Source: Alphaproteobacteria bacterium (lineage in GTDB: Bacteria > Pseudomonadota > Alphaproteobacteria > UBA8366). From it: 11,748 nt of DNA. The notes below the pieces were generated by a model. The model was not told the DNA's origin and did no database searches. It saw only the letters and a program-made list of their open reading frames with translations. Shown piece after piece: positions 1 to 6,848 of the stretch (positions are counted from its first letter, which is position 1; every line of letters starts with the position of its first letter). Where the stretch lies: contig JASLSL010000261.1 of the NCBI GenBank assembly GCA_030743445.1, positions 1-11,748 of the forward strand. The letters run 5' to 3'. The translations under genes were made by a program, and so were the position numbers.

Positions 1-151
1 CCTCCCCGTCGAGATGGCGGCGGAAATCCATGGCCTGATCGAAGGCTCCGAGATGCAGGTGCTGCCCCGGGCCCGGCACGGCATCGCCTGCTCGCACGCG
101 CTCGAATGCGCCGCAGCGTTGTTGGATTTCTTGGATCGCAGGGTGGGGTAG
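1..151 (+). CDS. Alpha/beta hydrolase, C-terminal fragment (5' end outside window)
   Basis: The frame beginning at base 2 is open to a TAG at 149-151 and encodes the last 49 residues of a protein. The segment PVEMAAEIHGLIEGSEMQVL followed by ARHGIACSHA and a final AALLDFLDRR is the usual C-terminal end of alpha/beta-fold hydrolases of the 3-oxoadipate enol-lactonase type. The His of ARHG sits where the catalytic triad His is expected, on the loop before the last helix. The nucleophile elbow and acidic residue lie outside the window, so substrate cannot be inferred. The gene converges on the enolase-superfamily gene, and a palindromic repeat begins directly after its stop codon. Family assignment is from remembered motif resemblance. 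Confidence 0.75.
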   Translation, partial: LPVEMAAEIHGLIEGSEMQVLPRARHGIACSHALECAAALLDFLDRRVG

Positions 152-287
152 CCCCCTCACCCTCCCACCGCTTCGCGGCGGGCCCCTCCCTCTCCCGCGA
201 GGGGAGAGGGGCCTTGCATCGAGCTCGGCACTACTAACCCTCTCCCCTCGCGGGAGAGGGTGGCCGCGCAGCGGCCGGGTGAGGGGG
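152..287. repeat. Nested palindromic GC-rich repeat filling a convergent gap
   Basis: An imperfect inverted repeat of about 136 bp lies between two convergent genes. The outer arms are CCCCCTCACCC (152-162) and GGGTGAGGGGG (277-287). The inner arms, 188-210 and 238-260, are perfect 23-bp inverted copies of each other. Each inner arm is also a hairpin with the stem CCCTCTCCC / GGGAGAGGG and a 5-nt loop. Smaller hairpins flank them: CCGC-ttc-GCGG at 168-178 and GGCCGC-gca-GCGGCC at 262-276. The 27-nt centre carries GCACTACT at 228-235. It could terminate transcription from both sides, although there is no T-run. The structure resembles REP/BIME-type bacterial interspersed repeats, and very similar sequences are, from memory, common in alphaproteobacteria. 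Confidence 0.9.
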
Positions 288-293
288 ATACAG

Positions 294-1463
294 CTAACCC
301 TCGACCCGGTACTTCTCCACGAAGCCCTCGTCGATGGTCACGCCGAGGCCCGGGCGGTCGGGGATTTCGATCGTGCCGTCGGTGACGGGGAAGTCCTCGA
401 CCGCGAGCTCGTGCAGCATCGGGTTGGCGCCGAGCGAGTACTCTATGATGAAGCCGGTCGAGGCCACGGCGGCGACGTGCAGCCCCGCGGCGAAGGTCAT
501 CGCCCCGCCCCAGAGATGCGGCGCGAAGCGGATTTGGTGGGCGCTGGCGATCGCCTCGATGCGCATCGCCTCGGTCACGCCGCCGCAGATCGAGAGGTCC
601 GGCTGGAACACGTCGCAGGCGCGTAGCTCGGCGAGATCGCGGAAGGCGAAGCGGGTGAACTCGCTCTCGCCGGTCGCGATCGGCACGTCGGTCGAGGCCC
701 GGACCTCGGCCATGCCCGGCTTGTCGTCGGCGACCACCGGCTCCTCGAGCCAGCCGATATCGCACGCGGCAACGCTGCGGCAGAAGCGCTTGGCCTCGGC
801 GACGCTGAAGGTGCCGTGGGCGTCGCACATGATGTCGACATCCGGGCCGAGCCCGTCGCGCGCGGTCCGCACCCGCTCGATCGAATGGGCCAGCGTGCCG
901 TCGCCCGCACCGACTCGCATCTTCACCGCCTTGAAGCCGCCGCGCTCTAGGAACGACTGCAGCTCCTCGACGATACCGGCGGTCGGCGCCCAGCCGCCCG
1001 AGGCATAGGCCGGCATGCGTTCCTGACGCCGCCCGCCCAAGAGCCGCCAAACCGGCACGCCGAGCGACTTGCCGAGGATGTCCCAGAGCGCCATGTCGAT
1101 GGCGCTGATGCCGGATATGGTGATCCCGCGCCGGCCGAGGGCGGGAAACACCCGGCCGCGCTCGATCGCGAAGTGGGCGCGGCTGCCGTTGTACATCACG
1201 TCCCACAGCCGCGAGATGTCGCGCGGGTCCTCGCCGACGAGCTGCGGCCCGAGCTCGTGCTGGATCAGCGCCGTCACCGTCGCGTTGTTGCCCGCACTGC
1301 CGACCGACGCCTTGGCCTCGCCATAGCCGGCGATGCCGTCCTCGGTCTCGATCCGGACCAGGGTCGAGTCGAAGCTCCGCGTCGGCCCGAAGTCGGAGGT
1401 GTGCTGCTGCTGCTGCTCGATCGGCACGTGCAGCCAGGTCGCGGTGACGGATTTGATCTTCAT
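294..1463 (-). CDS. Mandelate racemase/muconate lactonizing enzyme family protein (enolase superfamily; probable acid-sugar dehydratase)
   Basis: This 389-residue protein has full family length. An N-terminal capping domain (about 1-125) is followed by a TIM-like barrel. Expected catalytic features are visible: K181-M-R183 on the second barrel strand, metal ligands D214 (CDAHG), E240 (WLEEP) and E266 (TGESE), and a D289 (QPDLS)/H316 (APHLWG) pair with E341 beyond it. The His-Asp dyad places it in the mandelate racemase subgroup, whose members abstract a proton alpha to a carboxylate and mostly dehydrate aldonic or aldaric acids. K-x-R replaces the more usual K-x-K, so His316 is probably the main base. 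The ATG is supported by AGGAGG ten bases upstream (1474-1479). It follows the MFS gene by 24 nt on the same strand, suggesting that the carrier imports the substrate, which remains unknown. Confidence 0.9.
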   Translation of the reverse strand: MKIKSVTATWLHVPIEQQQQHTSDFGPTRSFDSTLVRIETEDGIAGYGEAKASVGSAGNNATVTALIQHELGPQLVGEDPRDISRLWDVMYNGSRAHFAIERGRVFPALGRRGITISGISAIDMALWDILGKSLGVPVWRLLGGRRQERMPAYASGGWAPTAGIVEELQSFLERGGFKAVKMRVGAGDGTLAHSIERVRTARDGLGPDVDIMCDAHGTFSVAEAKRFCRSVAACDIGWLEEPVVADDKPGMAEVRASTDVPIATGESEFTRFAFRDLAELRACDVFQPDLSICGGVTEAMRIEAIASAHQIRFAPHLWGGAMTFAAGLHVAAVASTGFIIEYSLGANPMLHELAVEDFPVTDGTIEIPDRPGLGVTIDEGFVEKYRVEG

Positions 1464-1487
1464 GTCGGGTTCCCCTCCTAACCGCGC

Positions 1488-2687
1488 CTAATCGCCCGCG
1501 GCGGCGGCGGCATGGACCGCCGGGCGCAGCACCAGGCAGAGCGGGATGGCAAGAAAGACCACGAAGGCCGCGACGGTGATCGCCGCCTCGATGCCGATCA
1601 CGTCGCCGAGCGCGCCATAGGCGAGTGGTGCGAGGATGCCCGAGAGAGTGCCGAGCGTGTAAAACAGGCCGAAGACCCGCGACTGGCGCTCGGACTCGAC
1701 CAGGTCGCCGACCGTGCCGTAGAGCACCGAGGAGGTGCCGTTCAGGGCGACGCCGATGATCGGCAGGATCGCGTAGGCGGCGAGGTTCGGCAACAGCAGG
1801 ACCAGGAAGATGCCGATCCCGGTCGCGACCTCGGTAATGACGACGGTGCGGATGATACCGATGCGCTCGGCGAGGAACCCGCAGGCGAGCTTGCCGACCA
1901 TACCGCCGATCAGGATCACCGGGATCGCGGTGACCGCCAGCTTCTCGGGCACGCCCTTGGCGATCAGCAGGAAGGCGATGAACGTCAGGAGCCCGTTGCG
2001 GGTCGTGTTGTCGACTATCATGATGCCGCAGAGTGCGGAGAACCCGACTGGATTGCGGATGCCCCAGCCGGTGACCTTCGGCGCGTCGTCATCGTGCCCC
2101 CTCGGCTCCGGCCGGCCGCCGGCGCCGATAATGGTGAACGCGACCACGATGGCGACCGCCGAGACGACCGCCAGCACGCCGAAGCCGATCACCGGGCGCT
2201 GCCAGGCGAAGCCGCCGGCGATCACCAGGCTGGTAACCCCGGCGAAAATGAACTTGCCGAGGTCGCCGGAGAAATTATAGGTGCCGAGGGCGGCGCGCCG
2301 CCCGCCGCCGGCATAAGCCGAGGACACGATCGAGGAGCAGAGCGGATGCTGGAACGCCCCGCCGAGCCCGGCGAAGAACAGGCTCGCCAGCACGGCCAGG
2401 AACCCGCCGGCGACGCCGAGCCAGATGAAGGCGAGGCCCGAGATCAGGGTCCCGATCGCCAGCAGGTTGCGTTCGCCGAGCCGCTCGGCGAGCAGGCCGG
2501 CCGGGATCTGGAACAGCGTCAGCGCCGCCCGGTGCGCGCCGCGGATCAGGCCGACCTGGGCGAAATTGAGATTGAAGGTCTGCGCCAAAACCGGCAGCAG
2601 CACATAGATGATGTCGGCCAACCCGTCGTGCAGCACATGGGTGCCGCAACAGGTAAAGAGCGTCTTTCGGGCGTTTCGTTTCTCCAT
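1488..2687 (-). CDS. MFS transporter, fosmidomycin-resistance (Fsr)-like
   Basis: From the ATG at 2687 this is a 399-residue hydrophobic protein with about 12 predicted membrane segments in two halves, separated by a charged central loop (about residues 191-211, rich in D, R, G and P). HVLHDG near residues 17-22, GLLAERLGERN (64-74, an MFS motif-A-like loop) and FAGLGGAFQHP (about 105-115) recall the Fsr branch of MFS carriers. The role is proton-coupled import or efflux across the inner membrane. Transcription would run on into the enolase-superfamily gene 24 nt downstream, so uptake of that enzyme's acid substrate is a reasonable inference. The start is uncertain: in-frame TTG (2723) and ATG (2708) also exist, and none of the three has a clear Shine-Dalgarno. 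No regulator gene is adjacent. Confidence 0.87.
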   Translation of the reverse strand: MEKRNARKTLFTCCGTHVLHDGLADIIYVLLPVLAQTFNLNFAQVGLIRGAHRAALTLFQIPAGLLAERLGERNLLAIGTLISGLAFIWLGVAGGFLAVLASLFFAGLGGAFQHPLCSSIVSSAYAGGGRRAALGTYNFSGDLGKFIFAGVTSLVIAGGFAWQRPVIGFGVLAVVSAVAIVVAFTIIGAGGRPEPRGHDDDAPKVTGWGIRNPVGFSALCGIMIVDNTTRNGLLTFIAFLLIAKGVPEKLAVTAIPVILIGGMVGKLACGFLAERIGIIRTVVITEVATGIGIFLVLLLPNLAAYAILPIIGVALNGTSSVLYGTVGDLVESERQSRVFGLFYTLGTLSGILAPLAYGALGDVIGIEAAITVAAFVVFLAIPLCLVLRPAVHAAAAAGD

Positions 2688-2755
2688 CGGTGGGCGATAA
2701 TACGTCATATGGCACAGAAGCAAAGGAAGCGCCGGATGATCGGAACAGCCCAGGC
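2688..2755. promoter_or_regulatory. Divergent intergenic region between the MFS carrier and cytochrome c genes
   Basis: These 68 bases separate two divergently read genes and must hold the start signals of both if the chosen starts are right. The stretch is less GC-rich than its flanks and contains GATAAT near 2696, but I could not pair it with a convincing -35 element. No clear operator palindrome is seen. Confidence 0.35.
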
Positions 2756-3379
2756 ATGATCGCGCGACTGGCGGTACTATTGATCGTCGGACTTGCCTGG
2801 ACGGCCACGCCGCCGGGCACGCAAGCGCGGGAACTGCCCAAGCTCGCCCTGCCTTGCGCCAAGTGTCACGGCGTCGACGGCATCAGCCCCCATACGACGG
2901 TGCCAAATCTCGCCGGCCAGAAATGGCGCTACCTGGCGCAGCAGCTCAAGAATTTCCGCACAGCGGCGAAAGGAGACTTCGGCAAGAGCGGGCTCGGCGG
3001 CCGCCGCCATCCGAAGATGGAAACCATGGCCGAGCCGATGGGCGACGCCGAAATCGAGGCCTTCGCCATCCACTACTCGATCCTGTCCTGCGGTGCAGGC
3101 ACCAGTGTTGTTTTGCCGATGCCCCGCGTCGCAACGCGATGCACGGTGTGCCATGGCCACAAAGGCATCAGCCCATTGGGCAGGGTTCCGAACCTGGCGG
3201 GCCAAAAGCAGTCCTATCTCGTCAAGCAGCTCGCCTTCTTCCGCGACGCCGGGCGGGGATTGGGATACGGCGACGAGGAAGCGCGCTACCACTCGATGAT
3301 GGATTCGCAGGGCCAGACCCTGAACGACATGAACCTATATGCCTTGGCGCGCTATTACGCTTCGCTGCCCTGCCGCTGA
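2756..3379 (+). CDS. Exported diheme cytochrome c, c4-like
   Basis: From the ATG at 2756 the product is 207 residues, the usual size for cytochrome c4. An in-frame ATG at 2690 would add 22 polar residues ahead of the signal peptide and overlap the upstream region, so I prefer the shorter form. Residues 1-24 form a Sec signal peptide, hydrophobic from A3 to about A18, with likely cleavage after TQA. The heme-binding motifs are C34AKCH38 and C129TVCH133. The halves are clearly duplicated: each has GISP, then VPNLAGQK, then a QL...FFR/NFR helix about 25 residues after the heme. Candidate axial methionines are M88 or M91, and M181 or M182. Each half also ends in a Cys (C112, C206). It would carry electrons in the periplasm; no oxidase or dehydrogenase partner lies nearby. 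The DNA is somewhat less GC-rich than neighbouring genes. Confidence 0.88.
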   Translation: MIARLAVLLIVGLAWTATPPGTQARELPKLALPCAKCHGVDGISPHTTVPNLAGQKWRYLAQQLKNFRTAAKGDFGKSGLGGRRHPKMETMAEPMGDAEIEAFAIHYSILSCGAGTSVVLPMPRVATRCTVCHGHKGISPLGRVPNLAGQKQSYLVKQLAFFRDAGRGLGYGDEEARYHSMMDSQGQTLNDMNLYALARYYASLPCR

Positions 3380-3684
3380 CCTTGTTGCCGACAGGGTGAA
3401 AAAAACGGCTGCGGCGCCAACTCGGCGACCGAGCCGATGAGGGAAGGTGCGGCTACAGAACTGCCCTGCAGTGTTTGTCGTTCTCTCCCACCCCAGACCC
3501 GGTACACGGTTCCACCGGGTGGAATTTCGTGCAGCAGAGAGGTACTCCTTGGCCTCGGTTTCCCACTGCGCGCAACCACGCGCTTCCATAGCCGCATGGT
3601 CGATTAGGTGATTGGTAATCACTATATCACAAATCCGCCATGACATGGATCAAGGCGCGGTTCGTTTCACCCCAGGCGCTGTCG
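3380..3684. other. Convergent intergenic gap with two small palindromes
   Basis: These 305 bases lie between the stops of the cytochrome gene and otsA, and I see no intact gene. Two perfect short palindromes are present: TTCCACC-G-GGTGGAA at 3510-3524 and GTGATT-ggt-AATCAC at 3608-3622. The second lies in an AT-rich patch and looks like an operator or promoter fragment. An A-run occurs at 3399-3405 on the plus strand (a T-run on the minus strand) without an obvious strong stem. The GC hairpin repeats found in the other two convergent gaps are absent. Confidence 0.6.
3396..3646 (-). pseudogene. Possible frameshifted gene remnant (very tentative)
   Basis: No single frame here reads as a good protein, but stitching two minus-strand frames gives a plausible one. 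Segments in order are EARGCAQWETEAKEYL, LHEIPPGGTVYRVWGG, TNTAGQFCSRTFP and LGSVAELAPQPFF, alternating between two frames. The YRVWGG...AGQF...R..P pattern recalls, from memory, C-terminal domains of some polymorphic-toxin-like proteins. The chance of coincidence is high in GC-rich DNA. If real, it is a dead fragment directly downstream of otsA on the same strand, preceded by the AT-rich palindrome at 3608-3622. Confidence 0.2.
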
Positions 3685-5070
3685 TCAGCGGCCCGGCGCG
3701 GCCTCCACGAGGGCGTCGAGGTAGCCTTTCCGCCACGCCGTAACGTCATTGTCTTTCAAGTGGTTATACATCGTCGACCAGCGTTCTCGGCGTTCCTCCA
3801 GGGGCATGACGAGGGCCTTTTGCAGGCTTTCGCCGACCCCTTCCACATCGTAGGGGTTGACGATCACCGCACCGTCCAATTCGCGCGCCGAACCCGCGAA
3901 TCGGGACAATACCAGGACCCCCGGATCGCGTCTCGACTGCGCCGCGACGAACTCCTTGGCGACCAGATTCATCCCATCGCGCAGTGGCGTCACCAGGCCG
4001 ACCCGGCTGATGCGGTAGAACCCGGCGAGGGTGCGCCGGTTGTAGCCGCGGTTGATGTAGCGCGTCGGCACCCAATCGTATTCGGCGTAGGTCCCATTGA
4101 CGTGGCCGGCGGCGGCCTCGAGCTCGTGGCGAATCTCGACGTACTCCGGCACATCGGTGCGCGACGGCGGGGTAATCTGCAGCATCACGACGTGGCCGCG
4201 GTTTTCGGGGTAGTTCTCCAGCAAATGGGCGTAGGCGTCCATGCGCTGGACCAGGCCCTTGGAATAGTCCAGGCGGTCGACGCCGAGGATCAGCTCGCGC
4301 CCGTTGAGGCTCTCCTTGAGACGCTTGGTTTGGCGCGAGTCCCCGGCCTTGCGCGCGAATGCGGCGATCGTCCCGGTATCGATGCCGATCGGAAAGGCGC
4401 CGACCTTGAAGCTGCGCCCAAACGCGTAAATCCGGCCGTCCTCGCGCACGTTGCCGCCGGCCTCGTGCAAGATGTAGTCGCAGAACGCGTCGACATAGTC
4501 CTGGGTCTGGAAGCCGACCAGGTCGTACTGGCACAGCGCGCGCACGATCTCGAGGTGGTTCGGCAGAGCCAGGAACACCGGTAACGTCGGCCACGGAATA
4601 TGCAGGAAGAACCCTAACCGCTGGGAGCAACCGGCCTGGCGCAGTTGGGCCGCCATCGGGATCAGGTGGAAATCGTGCACCCATATCAGATCGTCCGGTT
4701 TCAAGAGCGGCAGCAGGCGGCTGGCGAACAGCGCGTTGACCCGCTCGTAGCCGGTGAAATAGTGGCGATGGAATTCCGTCAACCCGGGGCGGTAGTGGAA
4801 CAGCGGCCAGAGCGTGCGGTTGGCGTAGCCGTAATAGTATTCCTCGTAATCCTTCTCGCCGAGGTCGACGGTGGCGAAAGTGATCCTGCCGGCCGTGGCG
4901 ATCTCGGTCTTTCTCGGCTCGCCCTCGACCGTCTCGCCGCTCCATCCGAACCAGATACCGCCGACCTCGCGCAAGGCCGAAAGCACCCCGACCGACAGGC
5001 CGCCCTCGCCCCCCGAACTGGCGCGCCGGGTCCGCGCGACCCGGTTCGACACCACGACGAGTCGGGTCAA
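3685..5070 (-). CDS. otsA: Alpha,alpha-trehalose-phosphate synthase, GT20 family
   Basis: This cytosolic enzyme joins glucose from a nucleotide sugar to glucose 6-phosphate, giving trehalose 6-phosphate. The 461-residue product matches usual OtsA length (about 470). Visible motifs are the N-terminal VVSNR (6-10), GGL (23-25), YANRTLWPL near 82-90, WVHDFHL (130-136), HIPWP (157-161), RLDYSKG (266-272) with the donor-phosphate Arg/Lys pair R266 and K271, RDGMNLV (364-370) and KEFVAAQ with E373. The start is a TTG at 5068-5070, giving MTRLVVVSN. It follows a strong GGGAGGAGG and overlaps the GH15 stop as TTGA, so translation is probably coupled. The open frame extends upstream without a stop, but that part is only a shadow of the GH15 gene. 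It is the last gene of the otsB-GH15-otsA operon. Confidence 0.95.
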   Translation of the reverse strand: MTRLVVVSNRVARTRRASSGGEGGLSVGVLSALREVGGIWFGWSGETVEGEPRKTEIATAGRITFATVDLGEKDYEEYYYGYANRTLWPLFHYRPGLTEFHRHYFTGYERVNALFASRLLPLLKPDDLIWVHDFHLIPMAAQLRQAGCSQRLGFFLHIPWPTLPVFLALPNHLEIVRALCQYDLVGFQTQDYVDAFCDYILHEAGGNVREDGRIYAFGRSFKVGAFPIGIDTGTIAAFARKAGDSRQTKRLKESLNGRELILGVDRLDYSKGLVQRMDAYAHLLENYPENRGHVVMLQITPPSRTDVPEYVEIRHELEAAAGHVNGTYAEYDWVPTRYINRGYNRRTLAGFYRISRVGLVTPLRDGMNLVAKEFVAAQSRRDPGVLVLSRFAGSARELDGAVIVNPYDVEGVGESLQKALVMPLEERRERWSTMYNHLKDNDVTAWRKGYLDALVEAAPGR

Positions 5071-6848
5071 AACGCCTCCTCCCACGGCTTCGAGAGCCGC
5101 ATCGCCGAGTTGATCAGCCCGACCATCGAATAGGTCTGCGGGAAGTTGCCCCACAGCTCGCCGGTCGCAGGGTCGAGATCCTCCGACAGCAGGCCCATCG
5201 GGTTGCGCCGCGCCAACATGTTCTCGAACAGCGCGCGGGCCTCCTCGACCCGTCCGACCGCGGCCAGGGCGTCGATATACCAGAAGGTACAGACGTTGAA
5301 CGCGGTCTCGGGCGCGCCGAAGTCGTCGGGCGCGTCGTACCGGAACATGTAATCGCCGCGCCGAAGCCGCCGTTCGACCACCGCCAGCGTGCCGAGGAAT
5401 TTCGGGTCGTCGGCGGCGACGAAGCCGAGTTCCGGCAGCAGTAGAAGGCAGGCATCGACATCGTCGCCGTCGAAGCTCGCGACGAAGCTGCCGAGCTCGT
5501 CGTTCCACGCGCGCTTCAGGACCTTTGCGTGGATCTGCTCGGCATGTTTCCGCCAGTGGGCCTCGCGCTCGCCGAGGCCGAGCCGTGCCGCGATCCGGGC
5601 CAGCCGATCGCACGCCGCCCAGCACATGACGGCCGAGAAGGTGTGCACGTTCTCGCGGGTGCGGAACTCCCACATACCGGCGTCCGGCTGGTCCCACAGC
5701 CCGATCGCGTGCTCGCCGAGGTGCTCGAGACGCTGGAACAACGAGGTGTCGCCGGGCCGCGTCAGGCGGCTGTCGAAGAAGCTCTGGGCGCAGGCGAGCA
5801 CGACGCTGCCATAGCCGTCGTTCTGGATTTGGCTATAGGCGTTGTTGCCGGCGCGCACCGGGCGCATGCCGCGATAGCCGGCAAGCGCCGGCAACTCGAT
5901 CTCGTCGAACCGCCGCTCGTGGGCGATGCCGTAGACCGGCTGCAGGCGGCCGTCGATCCCGGCGACGATGTTGGTGATATAACTGAGATAGCCTTCCATC
6001 GTGCGGGTCACGCCGAGCCGGTTCAGCGCATGCACCACGAACAGGGAATCGCGCAGCCAGCAATACCGGTAGTCCCAGTTGCGCTCGGTCCCGGGCGCCT
6101 CGGGGATCGAGGTCGTCATCGCCGCGATGATCGCGCCGGTTTCCTCGAAATTGCTGAGCTTCAGCGTGATCGCCGCGCGCACCACAGCGTCCTGCCACTC
6201 GAACGGCAGCGCCAGATAGCGGCACCATTCCTTCCAGTAATCGTCGGTCTTCTCGAGAAAGTCGCGGCCCGATTCCGCGACCGACTCGGTCAGGCTCTCG
6301 TCGGGACCGAGGATCAGGGTCACCGGCCGCTCGAGGATGAACGGCGTTTCCTCCTGCACGTAGGTGACCGGCGCATCGGTCGTCAGCCGCAGGGTGAGGT
6401 CGGGCATCACGAAGCGGATGTGGTTCGAGCCCCGGGTCGTGTCCGGATGCTCGCGCCCGTTGTTGCAGACCGGCCGGACGCGGATGCAGATCCGCGGCGT
6501 GCCCTCGATCGGCTTGACCTGGCGCACCAACATGGTCGGCCGGAACACACGGCCAAACAACTTGAAGCGCGGCGCGAAATCGTTGATCTCGATGGCGCCG
6601 CCGTCCTCGTCGTAGAGCCTGGTGACGACGACGGCGGAATTGCGCTGGTAGAACTGTTCGCTGCGGGCGAGGCCACCGAGCGCGACCTCGTAGAACCCGC
6701 CGCCGTCCTCGCCACGGTCGTTGAGCAGCGCGCAGAACACCGGGTCGCCGTCGAAGCGCGGCAGGCACGACCAGACGATCCGCGCCCGTTTGTCCAACAG
6801 CGCGCTAAAGCTGCAATTGCCGATCACAGCGAGGTTGAGGTCGCTCAT
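5067..6848 (-). CDS. Glycoside hydrolase family 15 protein (trehalase or glucoamylase-like)
   Basis: The product is 593 residues, full length for bacterial GH15 proteins of this type. An N-terminal beta-rich domain (about 1-200) precedes an alpha/alpha barrel. Signature stretches are NWDYRYCWLRDS (257-268), PDAGMWEFR with the likely catalytic acid E394, and SEDLDP (555-560) with E556, followed by GNFPQTYS (567-574). There is no signal peptide, so it acts in the cytosol. Family members cut alpha-glucosidic bonds with inversion; some bacterial and archaeal ones are trehalases, others act on maltooligosaccharides. Sitting between otsB and otsA, trehalose is the most natural substrate, but the sequence alone does not settle this. 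The ATG overlaps the otsB stop as ATGA and follows a GGGGGAGGGGG stretch. Its TGA overlaps the otsA TTG. Confidence 0.93.
   Translation of the reverse strand: MSDLNLAVIGNCSFSALLDKRARIVWSCLPRFDGDPVFCALLNDRGEDGGGFYEVALGGLARSEQFYQRNSAVVVTRLYDEDGGAIEINDFAPRFKLFGRVFRPTMLVRQVKPIEGTPRICIRVRPVCNNGREHPDTTRGSNHIRFVMPDLTLRLTTDAPVTYVQEETPFILERPVTLILGPDESLTESVAESGRDFLEKTDDYWKEWCRYLALPFEWQDAVVRAAITLKLSNFEETGAIIAAMTTSIPEAPGTERNWDYRYCWLRDSLFVVHALNRLGVTRTMEGYLSYITNIVAGIDGRLQPVYGIAHERRFDEIELPALAGYRGMRPVRAGNNAYSQIQNDGYGSVVLACAQSFFDSRLTRPGDTSLFQRLEHLGEHAIGLWDQPDAGMWEFRTRENVHTFSAVMCWAACDRLARIAARLGLGEREAHWRKHAEQIHAKVLKRAWNDELGSFVASFDGDDVDACLLLLPELGFVAADDPKFLGTLAVVERRLRRGDYMFRYDAPDDFGAPETAFNVCTFWYIDALAAVGRVEEARALFENMLARRNPMGLLSEDLDPATGELWGNFPQTYSMVGLINSAMRLSKPWEEAF

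Noticed and set aside
157..1206. Minus-strand open frame (349 codons) overlapping the enolase-superfamily gene in another frame
   Set aside because: It is an Arg/Pro-rich frame-shifted reading of the real gene.
1400..1420. CTG/CAG triplet run in the enolase-superfamily gene
   Set aside because: It simply encodes a short QQQQ stretch near the N-terminus and is too short to call a repeat feature.
1512..2759. Long plus-strand open frame (415 codons) opposite the MFS gene
   Set aside because: The translation is monotonous D/E/R/G/Q-rich sequence without domains, typical of the antisense of a high-GC gene. The minus-strand frame is a clear membrane transporter.
3640..4584. Plus-strand open frame (314 codons) opposite otsA
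   Set aside because: It lies opposite the well-supported otsA coding sequence and its translation shows no family features.
5071..5697. Extension of the otsA frame far upstream of the TTG start
   Set aside because: The extended part is an Arg-rich out-of-frame reading of GH15. The VVSNR start of OtsA and the Shine-Dalgarno place the true start at 5070.
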